Assembly: GCA_937885175.1 (NCBI GenBank)
Contig: CAKZZO010000026.1
Location: 1 to 28,996 of the forward strand
Length of the DNA stretch: 28,996 nucleotides
Reading direction: 5' to 3'
DNA from: an uncultured Treponema sp.
GTDB lineage: Bacteria > Spirochaetota > Spirochaetia > Treponematales > Treponemataceae
In this document: piece by piece, positions 14,755 through 23,000 of the stretch
How the letters are laid out: each line of letters begins with the position of its first letter
Numbering within the stretch: position 1 is the first letter of the stretch
Program-made: the position numbers and the translations under genes
The notes under the pieces: generated by a model
Seen by the model: the letters and a program-made list of their open reading frames with translations, nothing else
The model's database searches: none
Told to the model about the DNA's origin: nothing

Positions 14755-16241
14755 CTGCCTGTAAACCTTACCGCTCCCGACACAAAGTCGGCATCCTTTG
14801 TCCTGACCAGTGCATCCTGGGGGATGTCGGCAGCCGTATAAATGGCGCAATCGTGGTCAGGATTTACAAAGGGAATGACCGTACCCTTCTTTGGATTTGC
14901 AAAAATATAGTCGCTGCCAGAAAGCACTGTCTTGAGCGTGTCAGGCGTGATGATTTCCAGCTCCGTTTTTTCGTCTGTTTTGTTGAGAGAATTGTAATGG
15001 TAGAGTTTCCAGCCCGCTCGCTTTTCCAGGGCGACTGGACATTTTTCCGGGTGCTCGGCGCAGTCTTTTTCCGCAGCGGCTCGGGCAGCGGGGTGCATGG
15101 CAGCAAGTTCTGCTTTGCGGGCCGCTGCCATCTGTGCGCCAGTCTTAAAGGCGGCTTCTGCTTCCTGGTCGCTGAGCCGGGCTCCAACTTGTCCCGCAAG
15201 TGCATAGGGGCTGTCACTGGCTCCCACCGTAGTCTTGTCGGCTTCGGTGCGGCTGTAGAAAAATCCCGTTGTGCTTTCCCGATGGGCAACTTCGTCCAAA
15301 GAGGCAATAAAGGGAGCGGCTTCCTCCTGGGACAGTTTTCCTTCCAGCGCGTCCAAGGCCTTGCGGTAGGCGCGGGTGACAAGGGCAACATAGTAAATGC
15401 TTTTCATGCGTCCTTCAATTTTAAGCGAATCCACGCCAGCCTTTTTCATGTCGTCCAGATGCTCAATCATGCGCAGGTCTTTGGAAGAAAGCAGGGCCGT
15501 AAAATCATCCCCCTCATAGACAGGAAAGAACTCTCCCGGCCGCTTGCGTTCCTGCAGAACAAGACTTCCTGATTGGGCAATCTCCTTTGCCATGGCGGCA
15601 TCTAGTATCTGAGTCCGTGCTGGATTTTCCAACACACCCAGGTCGTATTCCCAGCGGCAGGTATGGGAGCAAAAGCCGCTCTGTGCGCTCCGTCCAGTCA
15701 GGTAGGCACTCATCAGACAGCGGCCGCTATAGGCAATGCACATGGCACCGTGGACAAAACATTCAATCTCCATCTCAGGCACGGCATCTTTTATTTCCCG
15801 CACTTCATTCAGGCTCACTTCCCGTCCCAGCACTACGCGGTCAAACCCCAGTTTCTGATAGATTTTGACGGCTTCACGGTTCATGCAGCTTGCCTGTGTG
15901 GAAACATGGAGATGTACATCGGGAAAATGCTTTTGCAAGATTGGCACCATGCCCAAGTCCTGCACGATAAAAGCATCTATGGGATACTGCTTGAAGTAGT
16001 CGATATTCTGCATAAAGGCATCAATCTCGCGGTTGTGAAAGGCAATGTTCAATGCGCAGTGGAGTTTTTTTTCGGGATAGCGTTTTTTCAGCTCGATAAC
16101 CTTGTTGTATTCGTCCTCGTAAAAATTGTCCGCCTTTACACGCAGGGAAAATTTTTTAAGTCCGATATAGGCTGCGTCGGCTCCATACATGTAGGCGTAT
16201 TTAAGTTTTTCCACATTTCCTGCGGGAGAAAGCAGTTCCAT
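14751..16241 (-). CDS. U32-family peptidase-like RNA-modification protein (TrhP/RlhA type)
   Basis: A 496-residue protein of the U32 family. In E. coli its members TrhP/YegQ and RlhA/YdcP are needed for hydroxylation of tRNA U34 or 23S C2501. The start MELLSPAGNVEKLKYAYMYG and the signature ECFVHGAMCIAYSGRC-LMS are diagnostic. The cysteines of GFCSHTCRWEY complete the probable Fe-S set. IEGRMKSIYYVALVTRAYRK is also conserved. Residues about 330-400 carry an Ala-rich charged insert (AARKAELAAMHPAARAAAEK). The ATG at 16241 has AAGGTGG 7 bases upstream and lies 12 bases after the alpha/beta hydrolase gene. Which RNA it modifies is not clear from sequence. Confidence 0.88.
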   Translation of the reverse strand: MELLSPAGNVEKLKYAYMYGADAAYIGLKKFSLRVKADNFYEDEYNKVIELKKRYPEKKLHCALNIAFHNREIDAFMQNIDYFKQYPIDAFIVQDLGMVPILQKHFPDVHLHVSTQASCMNREAVKIYQKLGFDRVVLGREVSLNEVREIKDAVPEMEIECFVHGAMCIAYSGRCLMSAYLTGRSAQSGFCSHTCRWEYDLGVLENPARTQILDAAMAKEIAQSGSLVLQERKRPGEFFPVYEGDDFTALLSSKDLRMIEHLDDMKKAGVDSLKIEGRMKSIYYVALVTRAYRKALDALEGKLSQEEAAPFIASLDEVAHRESTTGFFYSRTEADKTTVGASDSPYALAGQVGARLSDQEAEAAFKTGAQMAAARKAELAAMHPAARAAAEKDCAEHPEKCPVALEKRAGWKLYHYNSLNKTDEKTELEIITPDTLKTVLSGSDYIFANPKKGTVIPFVNPDHDCAIYTAADIPQDALVRTKDADFVSGAVRFTGR

Positions 16242-16253
16242 AGTCAAGCCACC

Positions 16254-17249
16254 TTAAAATCCGTTGAGACTTTTTTCCAGAACGATGTGGATATTCGTAT
16301 CGCTTTCGTTGCGGCGGGAATCCCGGCCAGTAATCATGTGTCCTACTTTTTCAATGGCCAGATGAGACTCAGAAAGGCAGTCGTCCGCCATCTGGAAACA
16401 GGGCATCATATCCGGCCACACGTCCAAAAGACATTCCACCCCGTTATCAGCCAGCCGAGACTGAAAGCGTTCCGCATCGTCCAAAAACAATTCCTTTTCG
16501 CCCATCTGAATATAGGTGGCAGGAAAATCACGAAGTGACTGATTATCGGCAAGCAGGGGAGACACCAGCGGATTTGCCCTGTTCTGGGGATAGGTGTAGA
16601 ATTCTACGGCGCGGCGCAAGGCATCTGCCGTATAAATGTCATCGGCGGCCTTTTTTGCCGAAAGATGCTTTGATTCCGTGCTCATGTCAAGCCAGGGGCT
16701 AAAAAGCACCACCTCCTTTATAACGTCACGATATTTTCCTTTAAGGCTCAGCACCAATGCCAGGGCAATGGAAGCCCCTGAACCGTCCGCCGCGATGATG
16801 ATTTCCGGCATTGCGTCAGAAGAATCCGCATCCAGAGAGCGTGCAATCTGTTCTTCCGTATACACTGCCCTAAAAACCGACTGCACATCCTCCAGAGAGG
16901 ATGGATACTGATAGGGAGGGGCAAGCCTGAATTCGGGCACCACAAGGCGGCATGAGGATGCATGAGCCAGTGACGCACAGAAAGACCGCCATGCCGTCCG
17001 CGAGCCGCCCACAAAAGAACCGCCGTGCACATAGAGCATGATGCGCTTGGAAGAATAGACTTCCGGCATAAGGACATCACTCATTACGCCGCCAAATTCC
17101 CGCTCCGTCCAGTCAATACGGTTGGGAAGCAGGGGATTTGCAAAAGTCTTTTCAATTTTTTCCCTAAACACCTTGGGGTCAATTTTTGGCGCAAGGCAGA
17201 GAGTCTTTAATTTTTTAATGGCATTCTGACGGTCTTTTGACGAACTCAT
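16254..17249 (-). CDS. HSL-type alpha/beta hydrolase, probable pseudoenzyme
   Basis: A 331-residue protein with the hormone-sensitive-lipase fold. The oxyanion motif HGGSF (75-79) is present, as is VVPEFRLAPPYQYPSSLEDV, typical of the family. The nucleophile elbow, normally G-D-S-A-G, reads A-D-G-S-G (154-158), so the Ser is Gly156. The Asp region GEKELFLDDAE keeps D257/D258. The catalytic His of the usual M-x-H-x-F motif is Pro283 (MMPCF). Two of three triad residues are therefore lost, and activity as an esterase is unlikely unless Ser157 substitutes. The ATG at 17249 is chosen because a TATAGT box lies 6 bases upstream, although the frame is open to 17297. It heads the operon with U32, outer-membrane protein and phosphoesterase. 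Confidence 0.8.
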   Translation of the reverse strand: MSSSKDRQNAIKKLKTLCLAPKIDPKVFREKIEKTFANPLLPNRIDWTEREFGGVMSDVLMPEVYSSKRIMLYVHGGSFVGGSRTAWRSFCASLAHASSCRLVVPEFRLAPPYQYPSSLEDVQSVFRAVYTEEQIARSLDADSSDAMPEIIIAADGSGASIALALVLSLKGKYRDVIKEVVLFSPWLDMSTESKHLSAKKAADDIYTADALRRAVEFYTYPQNRANPLVSPLLADNQSLRDFPATYIQMGEKELFLDDAERFQSRLADNGVECLLDVWPDMMPCFQMADDCLSESHLAIEKVGHMITGRDSRRNESDTNIHIVLEKSLNGF

Positions 17250-17255
17250 GCAAAC

Positions 17256-17261
17256 ACTATA
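17256..17261 (-). promoter_or_regulatory. -10 box for a predicted leaderless alpha/beta-hydrolase operon
   Basis: The minus strand reads GCTATAGT, six bases, ATG. The TATAGT box ends exactly 6 bases before the start codon, with no ribosome site between. The -35 is poor. It is back to back with the metA -10 at 17283-17288. Confidence 0.5.
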
Positions 17262-17282
17262 GCAAAAATCACGAAGATTTAC

Positions 17283-17288
17283 TATACT
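17283..17288 (+). promoter_or_regulatory. -10 box of metA, near-leaderless
   Basis: TATACT ends 10 bases before the metA ATG at 17299, so a leader of only about 3-4 bases is predicted and no Shine-Dalgarno is present. The -35 region (TAGCAA at 17260-17265) is weak. Confidence 0.5.
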
Positions 17289-17298
17289 ATTGCTCACT

Positions 17299-18237
17299 AT
17301 GCCGATTAAGATTCAGTCAGATTTACCAGCACGATCCATCCTCGAACACGAAAACATCTTTGTGATGACCGAAAAACGTGCGGCAACCCAGGATATCCGT
17401 CCCCTTAAAATTGCCATCGTAAACCTGATGCCCACAAAAGAAGCTACCGAAACCCAGCTGCTGCGCCTTTTGGGAAACACGCCCCTGCAAATCGACATTT
17501 CGCTGGTGCAGATGGAAGGTCATGTTTCCACCCACACCGCAGAAGACCATCTGGAAAAATTCTACATTCCGTCAAGCGAAGTCTTCCAGCACAAATACGA
17601 CGGCATGATTATCACTGGCGCACCCGTAGAACAGATGCCTTTTGAGGACGTGGACTACTGGAATGATTTGTGCGACATTATGGACTTCGCCCGAGAAAAC
17701 GTATTCAGCACCCTCTACATCTGCTGGGGAGCACAGGCAGGACTTTACCACAATTACGGCATCAAAAAACTGCCGCTAGAAAAAAAACTCTTTGGCATCT
17801 TTCCCAACCACAAACTGATTCAGGCAGACCCCCTGCTCCGTGGCTTTGACGATGAATTTCCCGTACCCACCAGCCGCCATACCACGGTTTCCAAAGGCTC
17901 CGTTGCAAAAGTGCGTGATTTAATCGTGCTTGCAGAAAATGAAGAAGGAGAACCCACGCTGGTCAAGTCAACCAAGGGGCACGATGTATACATGATGGGA
18001 CACCTTGAATACGACACCGAAACGCTTTCAAAAGAATATTTCCGCGACAAGGCAAAGAATCTACCGATTGAAGTGCCCAAGCATTATTTTCCAGAGAACA
18101 ATCCGGAGAAAAAGCCCCTCAACACCTGGCGAAGCACGGCCCACCTCTTTTTTTCCAATTGGCTGAACTACTACGTCTATCAGGAAACGCCCTACTCCTT
18201 TACCGACAGTGCCTTTGGCTGGGGCGACGGCATTTAA
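17299..18237 (+). CDS. metA: Homoserine O-acetyltransferase (MetA family)
   Basis: A 312-residue enzyme of the MetA family that acylates homoserine at the start of methionine synthesis. The catalytic Cys142 (YICWGAQAG), His235 and Glu237 (MGHLEYD) fall at exactly the E. coli numbering. Residue 111 is Glu (TGAPVEQM), where E. coli has Gly. In characterised homologues this residue switches the acyl donor from succinyl-CoA to acetyl-CoA, so the enzyme is predicted to be an acetyltransferase despite the usual metA name. The start MPIKIQSDLPA matches MetA N-termini. A TTG 9 bases upstream is in frame but lies in the promoter. No other methionine gene is adjacent, and no riboswitch fits in the 49-base gap. 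Confidence 0.95.
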   Translation: MPIKIQSDLPARSILEHENIFVMTEKRAATQDIRPLKIAIVNLMPTKEATETQLLRLLGNTPLQIDISLVQMEGHVSTHTAEDHLEKFYIPSSEVFQHKYDGMIITGAPVEQMPFEDVDYWNDLCDIMDFARENVFSTLYICWGAQAGLYHNYGIKKLPLEKKLFGIFPNHKLIQADPLLRGFDDEFPVPTSRHTTVSKGSVAKVRDLIVLAENEEGEPTLVKSTKGHDVYMMGHLEYDTETLSKEYFRDKAKNLPIEVPKHYFPENNPEKKPLNTWRSTAHLFFSNWLNYYVYQETPYSFTDSAFGWGDGI

Positions 18238-18239
18238 AG

Positions 18240-18336
18240 GCGGGGGAAGTCTCCCCCTCGGCTGCAATTCGTCCGTTTCGCGTCCTCATTTCCGCCTACC
18301 CCCTCTGCGGGGCATCCTTTGGCTTTTCAGCCCCGC
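18240..18336. repeat. Dispersed GGGGGA-hairpin repeat, copy 2 (between metA and rlmM-like)
   Basis: It begins 2 bases after the metA stop and fills most of the 116-base gap to the convergent rlmM-like gene. Hairpin 1 is GGGGGA-AGTC-TCCCCC (18242-18257). Hairpin 2 pairs GCGGGGC (18307-18313) with GCCCCGC (18330-18336). The first 28 bases are identical to the copy inside ftsH, and hairpin 2 matches 11141-11170 reversed. It may serve as a shared 3' boundary for both genes. Confidence 0.8.
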
Positions 18337-18353
18337 AACGCCCAAAAAGCACT

Positions 18354-19391
18354 TTACCCATGCAGCCAGGTAAGTTCGTGCTTGTTGTAGTTCAAGTGCA
18401 GCACGCGACTGTTCGGTATGGAGGCAAATTGCTGCACCAAGTTCCAATCTATCGCCCCCTGCATTTTTATCGTGCAAATCATCTTTTGGACTCGTCCGCT
18501 GGAAAGCCAGACCTGAATCCATTCATAGAGACGCTCAGGATAGCAGATTACGTCGCTCAGCACCCAGTCCATTTTTTCCGTATGCATACGCGCGCAAACT
18601 TCCTCTGGCTTGAGGGTAAAGGCATCGTGCGCCTGAAAAATCACATGGTCATCCGCCATGAGGCTGGGAGCAAGGGGTGCGCGGTCAACCGCAAAGACAT
18701 CCGCGCCCAACTGCCGAAGCACCCATGTCCAGCCACCGGGACAGGCACCCGCCTCAAAGCATTTTTGCCCCGCAGCAGGAAAATCCATGCCAAAAAAGTG
18801 ACTGGCCATGGTCAGGGCTTCCTGGATTTTCAGATAGGCGCGGCTAGGAGGATGTTCATGGTCTTCCACAAACTGCACAGTACCTGCGGGAAGCGGGCTC
18901 GAAGTCTTGCCGCTTGCCAGCATGGTGTGTTCGTCCAAAAGCGTGTACATTCCCATGGGACTGTGGGGAATGGTCAGGGGAAAAGTCCGCGCCTTTGCAT
19001 TGATATGGGGAAGCTTGTCCTGCAAGAGCGCAGCGCGGCGAAAACAGGTAAACTGATAGGGAGCCCAGTTTCTTTGCAGGTCACGCAGGGCTTTTGCCGC
19101 CTCCCCAATGGATTCAAAATGCAGGAGAAAAGGCTCAATCAGACTTGTACGCGCCCAGTAGGGAAGCAGAGCCGTTCCCTCCGCATCAGTTTTTGGAAAA
19201 AAGTCAGGACAATACAGAAGGTCGCCATACCACTGCACCTTGCCAGCGGAAAAAATATTGCCGGAAATGGTGGCGGCGGGAATAAGGCCGCCATAGCCAA
19301 ATCGCTGGCTCAGCTCGGAAGTCAAAAGCCCCTGCATCTCAGGGAAAGATAAAAAGGCAGTTCCGGGAATTTTTTCTATACGAACAGGCAT
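18354..19391 (-). CDS. RlmM/FtsJ-like rRNA 2'-O-methyltransferase
   Basis: A 345-residue SAM-dependent methyltransferase. The C-terminal RrmJ-type domain holds the SAM loop EAGACPGGWTWVL (214-226) and VFAVDRAPL (232-240). The K-D-K-E tetrad of 2'-O-ribose methylases is K188 (AYLKIQEAL), D280 (DWVLSD), K309 (TIKMQG) and E339 (KHELTW). The N-terminal 170 residues resemble the substrate-binding half of RlmM, which methylates C2498 of 23S rRNA in E. coli. The exact site in this organism is inferred. The start overlaps the end of the pilZ gene by 16 bases, so the two are one operon from the promoter at 19766-19794. Confidence 0.82.
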   Translation of the reverse strand: MPVRIEKIPGTAFLSFPEMQGLLTSELSQRFGYGGLIPAATISGNIFSAGKVQWYGDLLYCPDFFPKTDAEGTALLPYWARTSLIEPFLLHFESIGEAAKALRDLQRNWAPYQFTCFRRAALLQDKLPHINAKARTFPLTIPHSPMGMYTLLDEHTMLASGKTSSPLPAGTVQFVEDHEHPPSRAYLKIQEALTMASHFFGMDFPAAGQKCFEAGACPGGWTWVLRQLGADVFAVDRAPLAPSLMADDHVIFQAHDAFTLKPEEVCARMHTEKMDWVLSDVICYPERLYEWIQVWLSSGRVQKMICTIKMQGAIDWNLVQQFASIPNSRVLHLNYNKHELTWLHG

Positions 19392-19759
19392 GTATCCTCA
19401 TCCTGGGGAAGACCGTCACTGTCAATGTCTGCCTGTTCTTCATACAACTGGCGCACATATTTTTCCAGACGGGCAGTATCTGGGGAACGTAAAATGGAAA
19501 AGCCGATATCCGTAGCACCGTCACTTTCCTTAGCCCATTCAGGATGAGCCATAAGCACCAGTTCTTCTGTGGGAAAACGAGACAAGCGGACGCGCAGTTC
19601 ATAGTCATTTTCAAGATTGACGCTCACCGGAACATCAAAGTGAACCTTGCATCCTTCCATACTGATATCCTCAAGAATTCCATTCACTGGCCCTAAGTCT
19701 TCACAGTCAATACGGCCAAAATCTTCAAAACGGATATTCCTACGCAATTCAGTCTGCAT
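19376..19759 (-). CDS. PilZ-domain c-di-GMP receptor
   Basis: A single-domain protein of 127 residues. RRNIR (6-10) fits the R-x-x-x-R arm and DISMEG matches D/N-x-S-x-x-G, the two parts of the c-di-GMP site. Between and after them are the strands of the PilZ barrel (CKVHFDVPV, YELRVRLSR, LVLMAHPEW, TDIGFSILR) and a C-terminal helix (ARLEKYVRQLYEEQ). It should therefore sense c-di-GMP in the cytoplasm, and in motile spirochaetes such proteins often act on motility. The partner is unknown. The ATG at 19759 is chosen because TTGACC-N17-CATACT ends 6 bases before it. An in-frame TTG at 19783 lies inside the promoter. The 3' end overlaps the rlmM-like gene. Confidence 0.85.
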   Translation of the reverse strand: MQTELRRNIRFEDFGRIDCEDLGPVNGILEDISMEGCKVHFDVPVSVNLENDYELRVRLSRFPTEELVLMAHPEWAKESDGATDIGFSILRSPDTARLEKYVRQLYEEQADIDSDGLPQDEDTCLFV

Positions 19760-19765
19760 GGAAAT

Positions 19766-19794
19766 AGTATGGAACAAACACAAGAATAGGTCAA
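19766..19794 (-). promoter_or_regulatory. Strong promoter of the pilZ operon, predicted leaderless
   Basis: Minus strand TTGACC (19794-19789), a 17-base spacer, CATACT (19771-19766), then 6 bases and the ATG at 19759. Both boxes are good, so this is the clearest of the leaderless candidates in the window. Confidence 0.7.
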
Positions 19795-19807
19795 GTTATG
19801 CAGCAAG

Positions 19808-20067
19808 GGCAAGCGCATTACAATAGTTTTGCACAAGAGACAAAAAGGGCGCAGGCAAATGTATTTTAGAAAAAATCGAAAAATGAGTCCGCTTACGGAA
19901 AAGCGCGTCTGGTTCGCACGCTGAGAGGGCGAGCGAAGCGAGTCCAATTTCTTATTCGCTCAACCGCGTTTTTAGCGGCAGGTCCCGCTGGTAGCCTGTT
20001 TTTGTTGAGTTGCATTCGCCCTCGCCCTTTTTGTCTTTCAGGTACGATGCATTGTAGTACGCTTGCC
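19808..20067. repeat. MITE-like inverted-repeat element, long copy
   Basis: A 260-base element with terminal inverted repeats of about 55 bases. The left arm begins GGCAAGCGCATTACAAT and contains GACAAAAAGGGCG. The right arm on the minus strand begins GGCAAGCGTACTACAAT and contains the same GACAAAAAGGGCG block. The interior has GAGGGCGAGCGAAGCGAG and CGCTCAACCGCG, and the latter recurs at the left edge of the window. There is no transposase ORF. It occupies the 290-base gap between pilZ and the giant gene, 7 bases from the giant gene's stop. Confidence 0.82.
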
Positions 20068-20074
20068 ATGATGG

Positions 20075-23000
20075 TCAGTCTTTTACGCAGAGTACTTTAC
20101 GGGTTTCGTCAATGCCAGAACCCACTACACGCACAAAGTAGATTCCCCGAGCCACGGAAGAGCCACCTGCATTGCTGCCATCCCAGCGATAATAATGTGT
20201 TCCCGCAGAAATTCGTCCGTGTTCCAGTTGCTGCACAATGTTTCCGTCAAGAGTCATCACATACACGTTCAGAAAGCCTTCCTCCGGCATGTCCACCTGA
20301 AGAAGTGCCTGTTCCCGCTCGTTTACATTGATGACATTGTTCATAATCGTTACGCCGCCCCGCTGCTTCTGCACGTCCTTGAATTTAAAAGACCACAAAT
20401 CCACCATTGGCATGGCCTTGGCGGGAAGTTTTGGCATGCAAAGGGCATAGAGCGGAATCTTTTTGCTGCCATCACCGTCTATATCAAGCAATATGTCGTT
20501 TCCGAAACTGTCCTGCATTTTAAAGATAAACTGCACTTCGTCATCTGCCTTCCAGCCATAATAGTCTGCCTGAGAAGACTTGTCAGCCGCATTGACGAGC
20601 GTATAATTGAAGAGCAGTCCTCCTGATTCTTCCACTGCGCTTGCTGTCTGACTGTTTTGCGGACTGTCATTGTAGCCTGAGGAAAGACTGTCCAGTGCAG
20701 TTGTAAGCCAGACGCGCCAGTCTGTTCCCAAAAGGCTGTTCACCACATCGCTTTTCCAGATTGATTTAATATCCGCCTTTATGTCAGGAATCAATACAGC
20801 CTTTTCGCCATTTTTTACGGGCAGGCTTTTTCCCCGCTCATCACGTCCGCTCACCAACTGCACCTGTAGCGTGATGTCTGACTCTGCACGAAGCCTGTCC
20901 TGGGCATCCGCTGTAAAATCTCGGATTGCCGCACTGGTAGCCTCTCCCGCATAGGCATAGACAGGCTGCACCACATTCAGGGCAAAATCACTTATCGCAT
21001 GAGCATGCTTTAGCGAGGGGGCTTCCAGTACCTTGATGTAGATGGCAATACTGCTAATGTCTTCCAGCCGTACCAGTTTGTTGACCTGTAACTGCAGCAC
21101 CGTATAGCCCTCGTCTTCCGCCACAAATGCTATGTGTTCTATATTCCAGTCGGATTGCAGGCAGGATGAGTCTGTGGCAGGATTTCCCCCCGCCTTGATA
21201 AACTGCAAGTTGTCCGCTACAAGGGATATGGCTTCAGCATAGTCTTCACCAGTGAGCTGCCCCAGAGAGGAGCCGTTAAAATAAATCTTTCCTGCAAAAA
21301 TCGCATACATATGGGTGTCGCCCACAGGAGAAAGCATCATAGTCAGACTGGGAAGCGGCAGTCCTTCCATAAAATCCCAGAAAGTGTTGTTTCCACCGTC
21401 AGTGCTGAGCCTTGCCTTGATTGCATCAAAGGCGGAAATTGAATCAGACACCAGTACATAGGCCACATCCGTTTTATCCACAGGTACGCTGATATTCCAT
21501 GTCGCACCGTCCGTAAGGCTCTTTAGCGTAATAAGGTGGTCTTCCTGCCCCTGCACGTAAAACAAATCGGTTACGGTCTGAGTTGAGTCAGGGGCAAAAC
21601 TAAGCGTACTGTCAGCAGTATCGGCAGAGAAGGTTGCAAAAAGGTTGTCGCCAGAAAGACTTGCGTCAGCAGTAAAGACTGCCGTGGCAAAAGTGTTGTC
21701 GCCCGTAATCATCGTATCTTTGCCCGTAAAGTACGCCGTAGCAAAGGTATTGTTTCCGCTTACCGTCTTTCCCTCACCGACAAAGGTCACTTCGGCACTT
21801 GCCGTGCAGACAGCCGTGTTTATCCAGTCGCCAGAAAGGGTCAGATTATCAGAAATCGTTACGCCTGCGCTGTTTGCAAAGGTAATGTTTCCCACAGACT
21901 GTCCCTTTGAGACAAAGGTCTGGGCACTGCTACCGTTAAAAAGCAACATATCGTCATTGTGGACAAAAGTGCCCAGCGTGACATTGCCGGTAAAAGCAAT
22001 TGACGGATTGGGACTCGTGTCTGCGTCAGAGGTCTTTGCCCCTATCAGAGAACCGTCACTTCCCGTATATGCACCGCCAAAAGCAAGCGAGACAGTTCCA
22101 TCGGAAAGGGCGGGAGCCGTAATCGTGCCTGTATTGATAACGTCACCCGCAAAAGAAATCAGATTGTCGCCCGAAATTACCCCCTTGTTCACCACGTTTC
22201 CCCCATACTTTTGCAGGCCTGTTGCATGAATGTTTGCAGCCTCTTCCACCGTTACGGCAGCAGTAACATCCAAGACTCCCACTGCTACCCCATGGGAAAA
22301 TGTCACTTCCACAGCCTTTAGCGTAAGGTTCTGTTTAGGAGCGTTTTCGCTATCCACGGTGCTGGAGAAAGTCAGATTGGCGTCAGAAGAAGCAAGTTCC
22401 ACATGGTCAGTAAGGGTCACCGCCCCCCCATAGACTTGCGCTCCCCTGGTGCTGACAGGTGCGGCAAGACTTCCTGCACCGACAATTTCAAGAGCCCCAA
22501 GAGCCACCGTACTTCCCAGACTACCCTCCACAAGGGCATCTCCGCCAACGCTCAGCTCATAGTTTCCGTCCAGCAAGCCAGCGGCTGTATTTTCAAAGCG
22601 ACCGCTTACCCTGATGTTTCCGCCAAGATTTGCCGCCCCACGTACCTGCAAGTTTGCATAATCCATGCCTGAATCCGAGGCAAAATCCGTTACCGTGTCC
22701 GCACCATCGTATTCCACCCAGCCGCCGTTTGCCGTGTCGTTAATGGGATTTCCGCTTCCGTCACTAATGCGTCCGCCGCTTTGATATATAATCCTACCGT
22801 AGTTGGTAAATGCATCACCCACCGAAAGACTGCCCGTGCCGCTTATCGTTAGACTTGCCGTCGGTGTAGTTGCCGCATTTGAGCCGAGAATAAGGGACTG
22901 CACCGTGTACGCTGAGGAGGCCAGTACAGGATATCTGGCACACGCGTCAGGAATCGTAACCGTAGCGTCAGTAAAGTTTTCGCCACCAGGCACAAGACCC

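Noticed and set aside
14755..14850. N-terminal extension of the outer-membrane protein
   Set aside because: The extension overlaps the U32 gene, is Cys- and Gly-rich without pattern, and would bury the signal peptide that starts at 14754.
17250..17298. SAM riboswitch ahead of metA
   Set aside because: Only 49 bases separate the divergent genes and the metA -10 ends 10 bases before the ATG, so there is no room for a leader RNA.
18159..19352. 397-codon plus-strand open frame overlapping metA and the rlmM-like gene
   Set aside because: It begins inside metA, runs through the hairpin repeat and is antisense to the methyltransferase motifs.
19808..20067. CRISPR array or structured riboswitch in the gap before the giant gene
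   Set aside because: There are no regularly spaced identical repeats. The ends are inverted rather than direct, and a related copy sits in an unrelated gap, which fits a mobile element.
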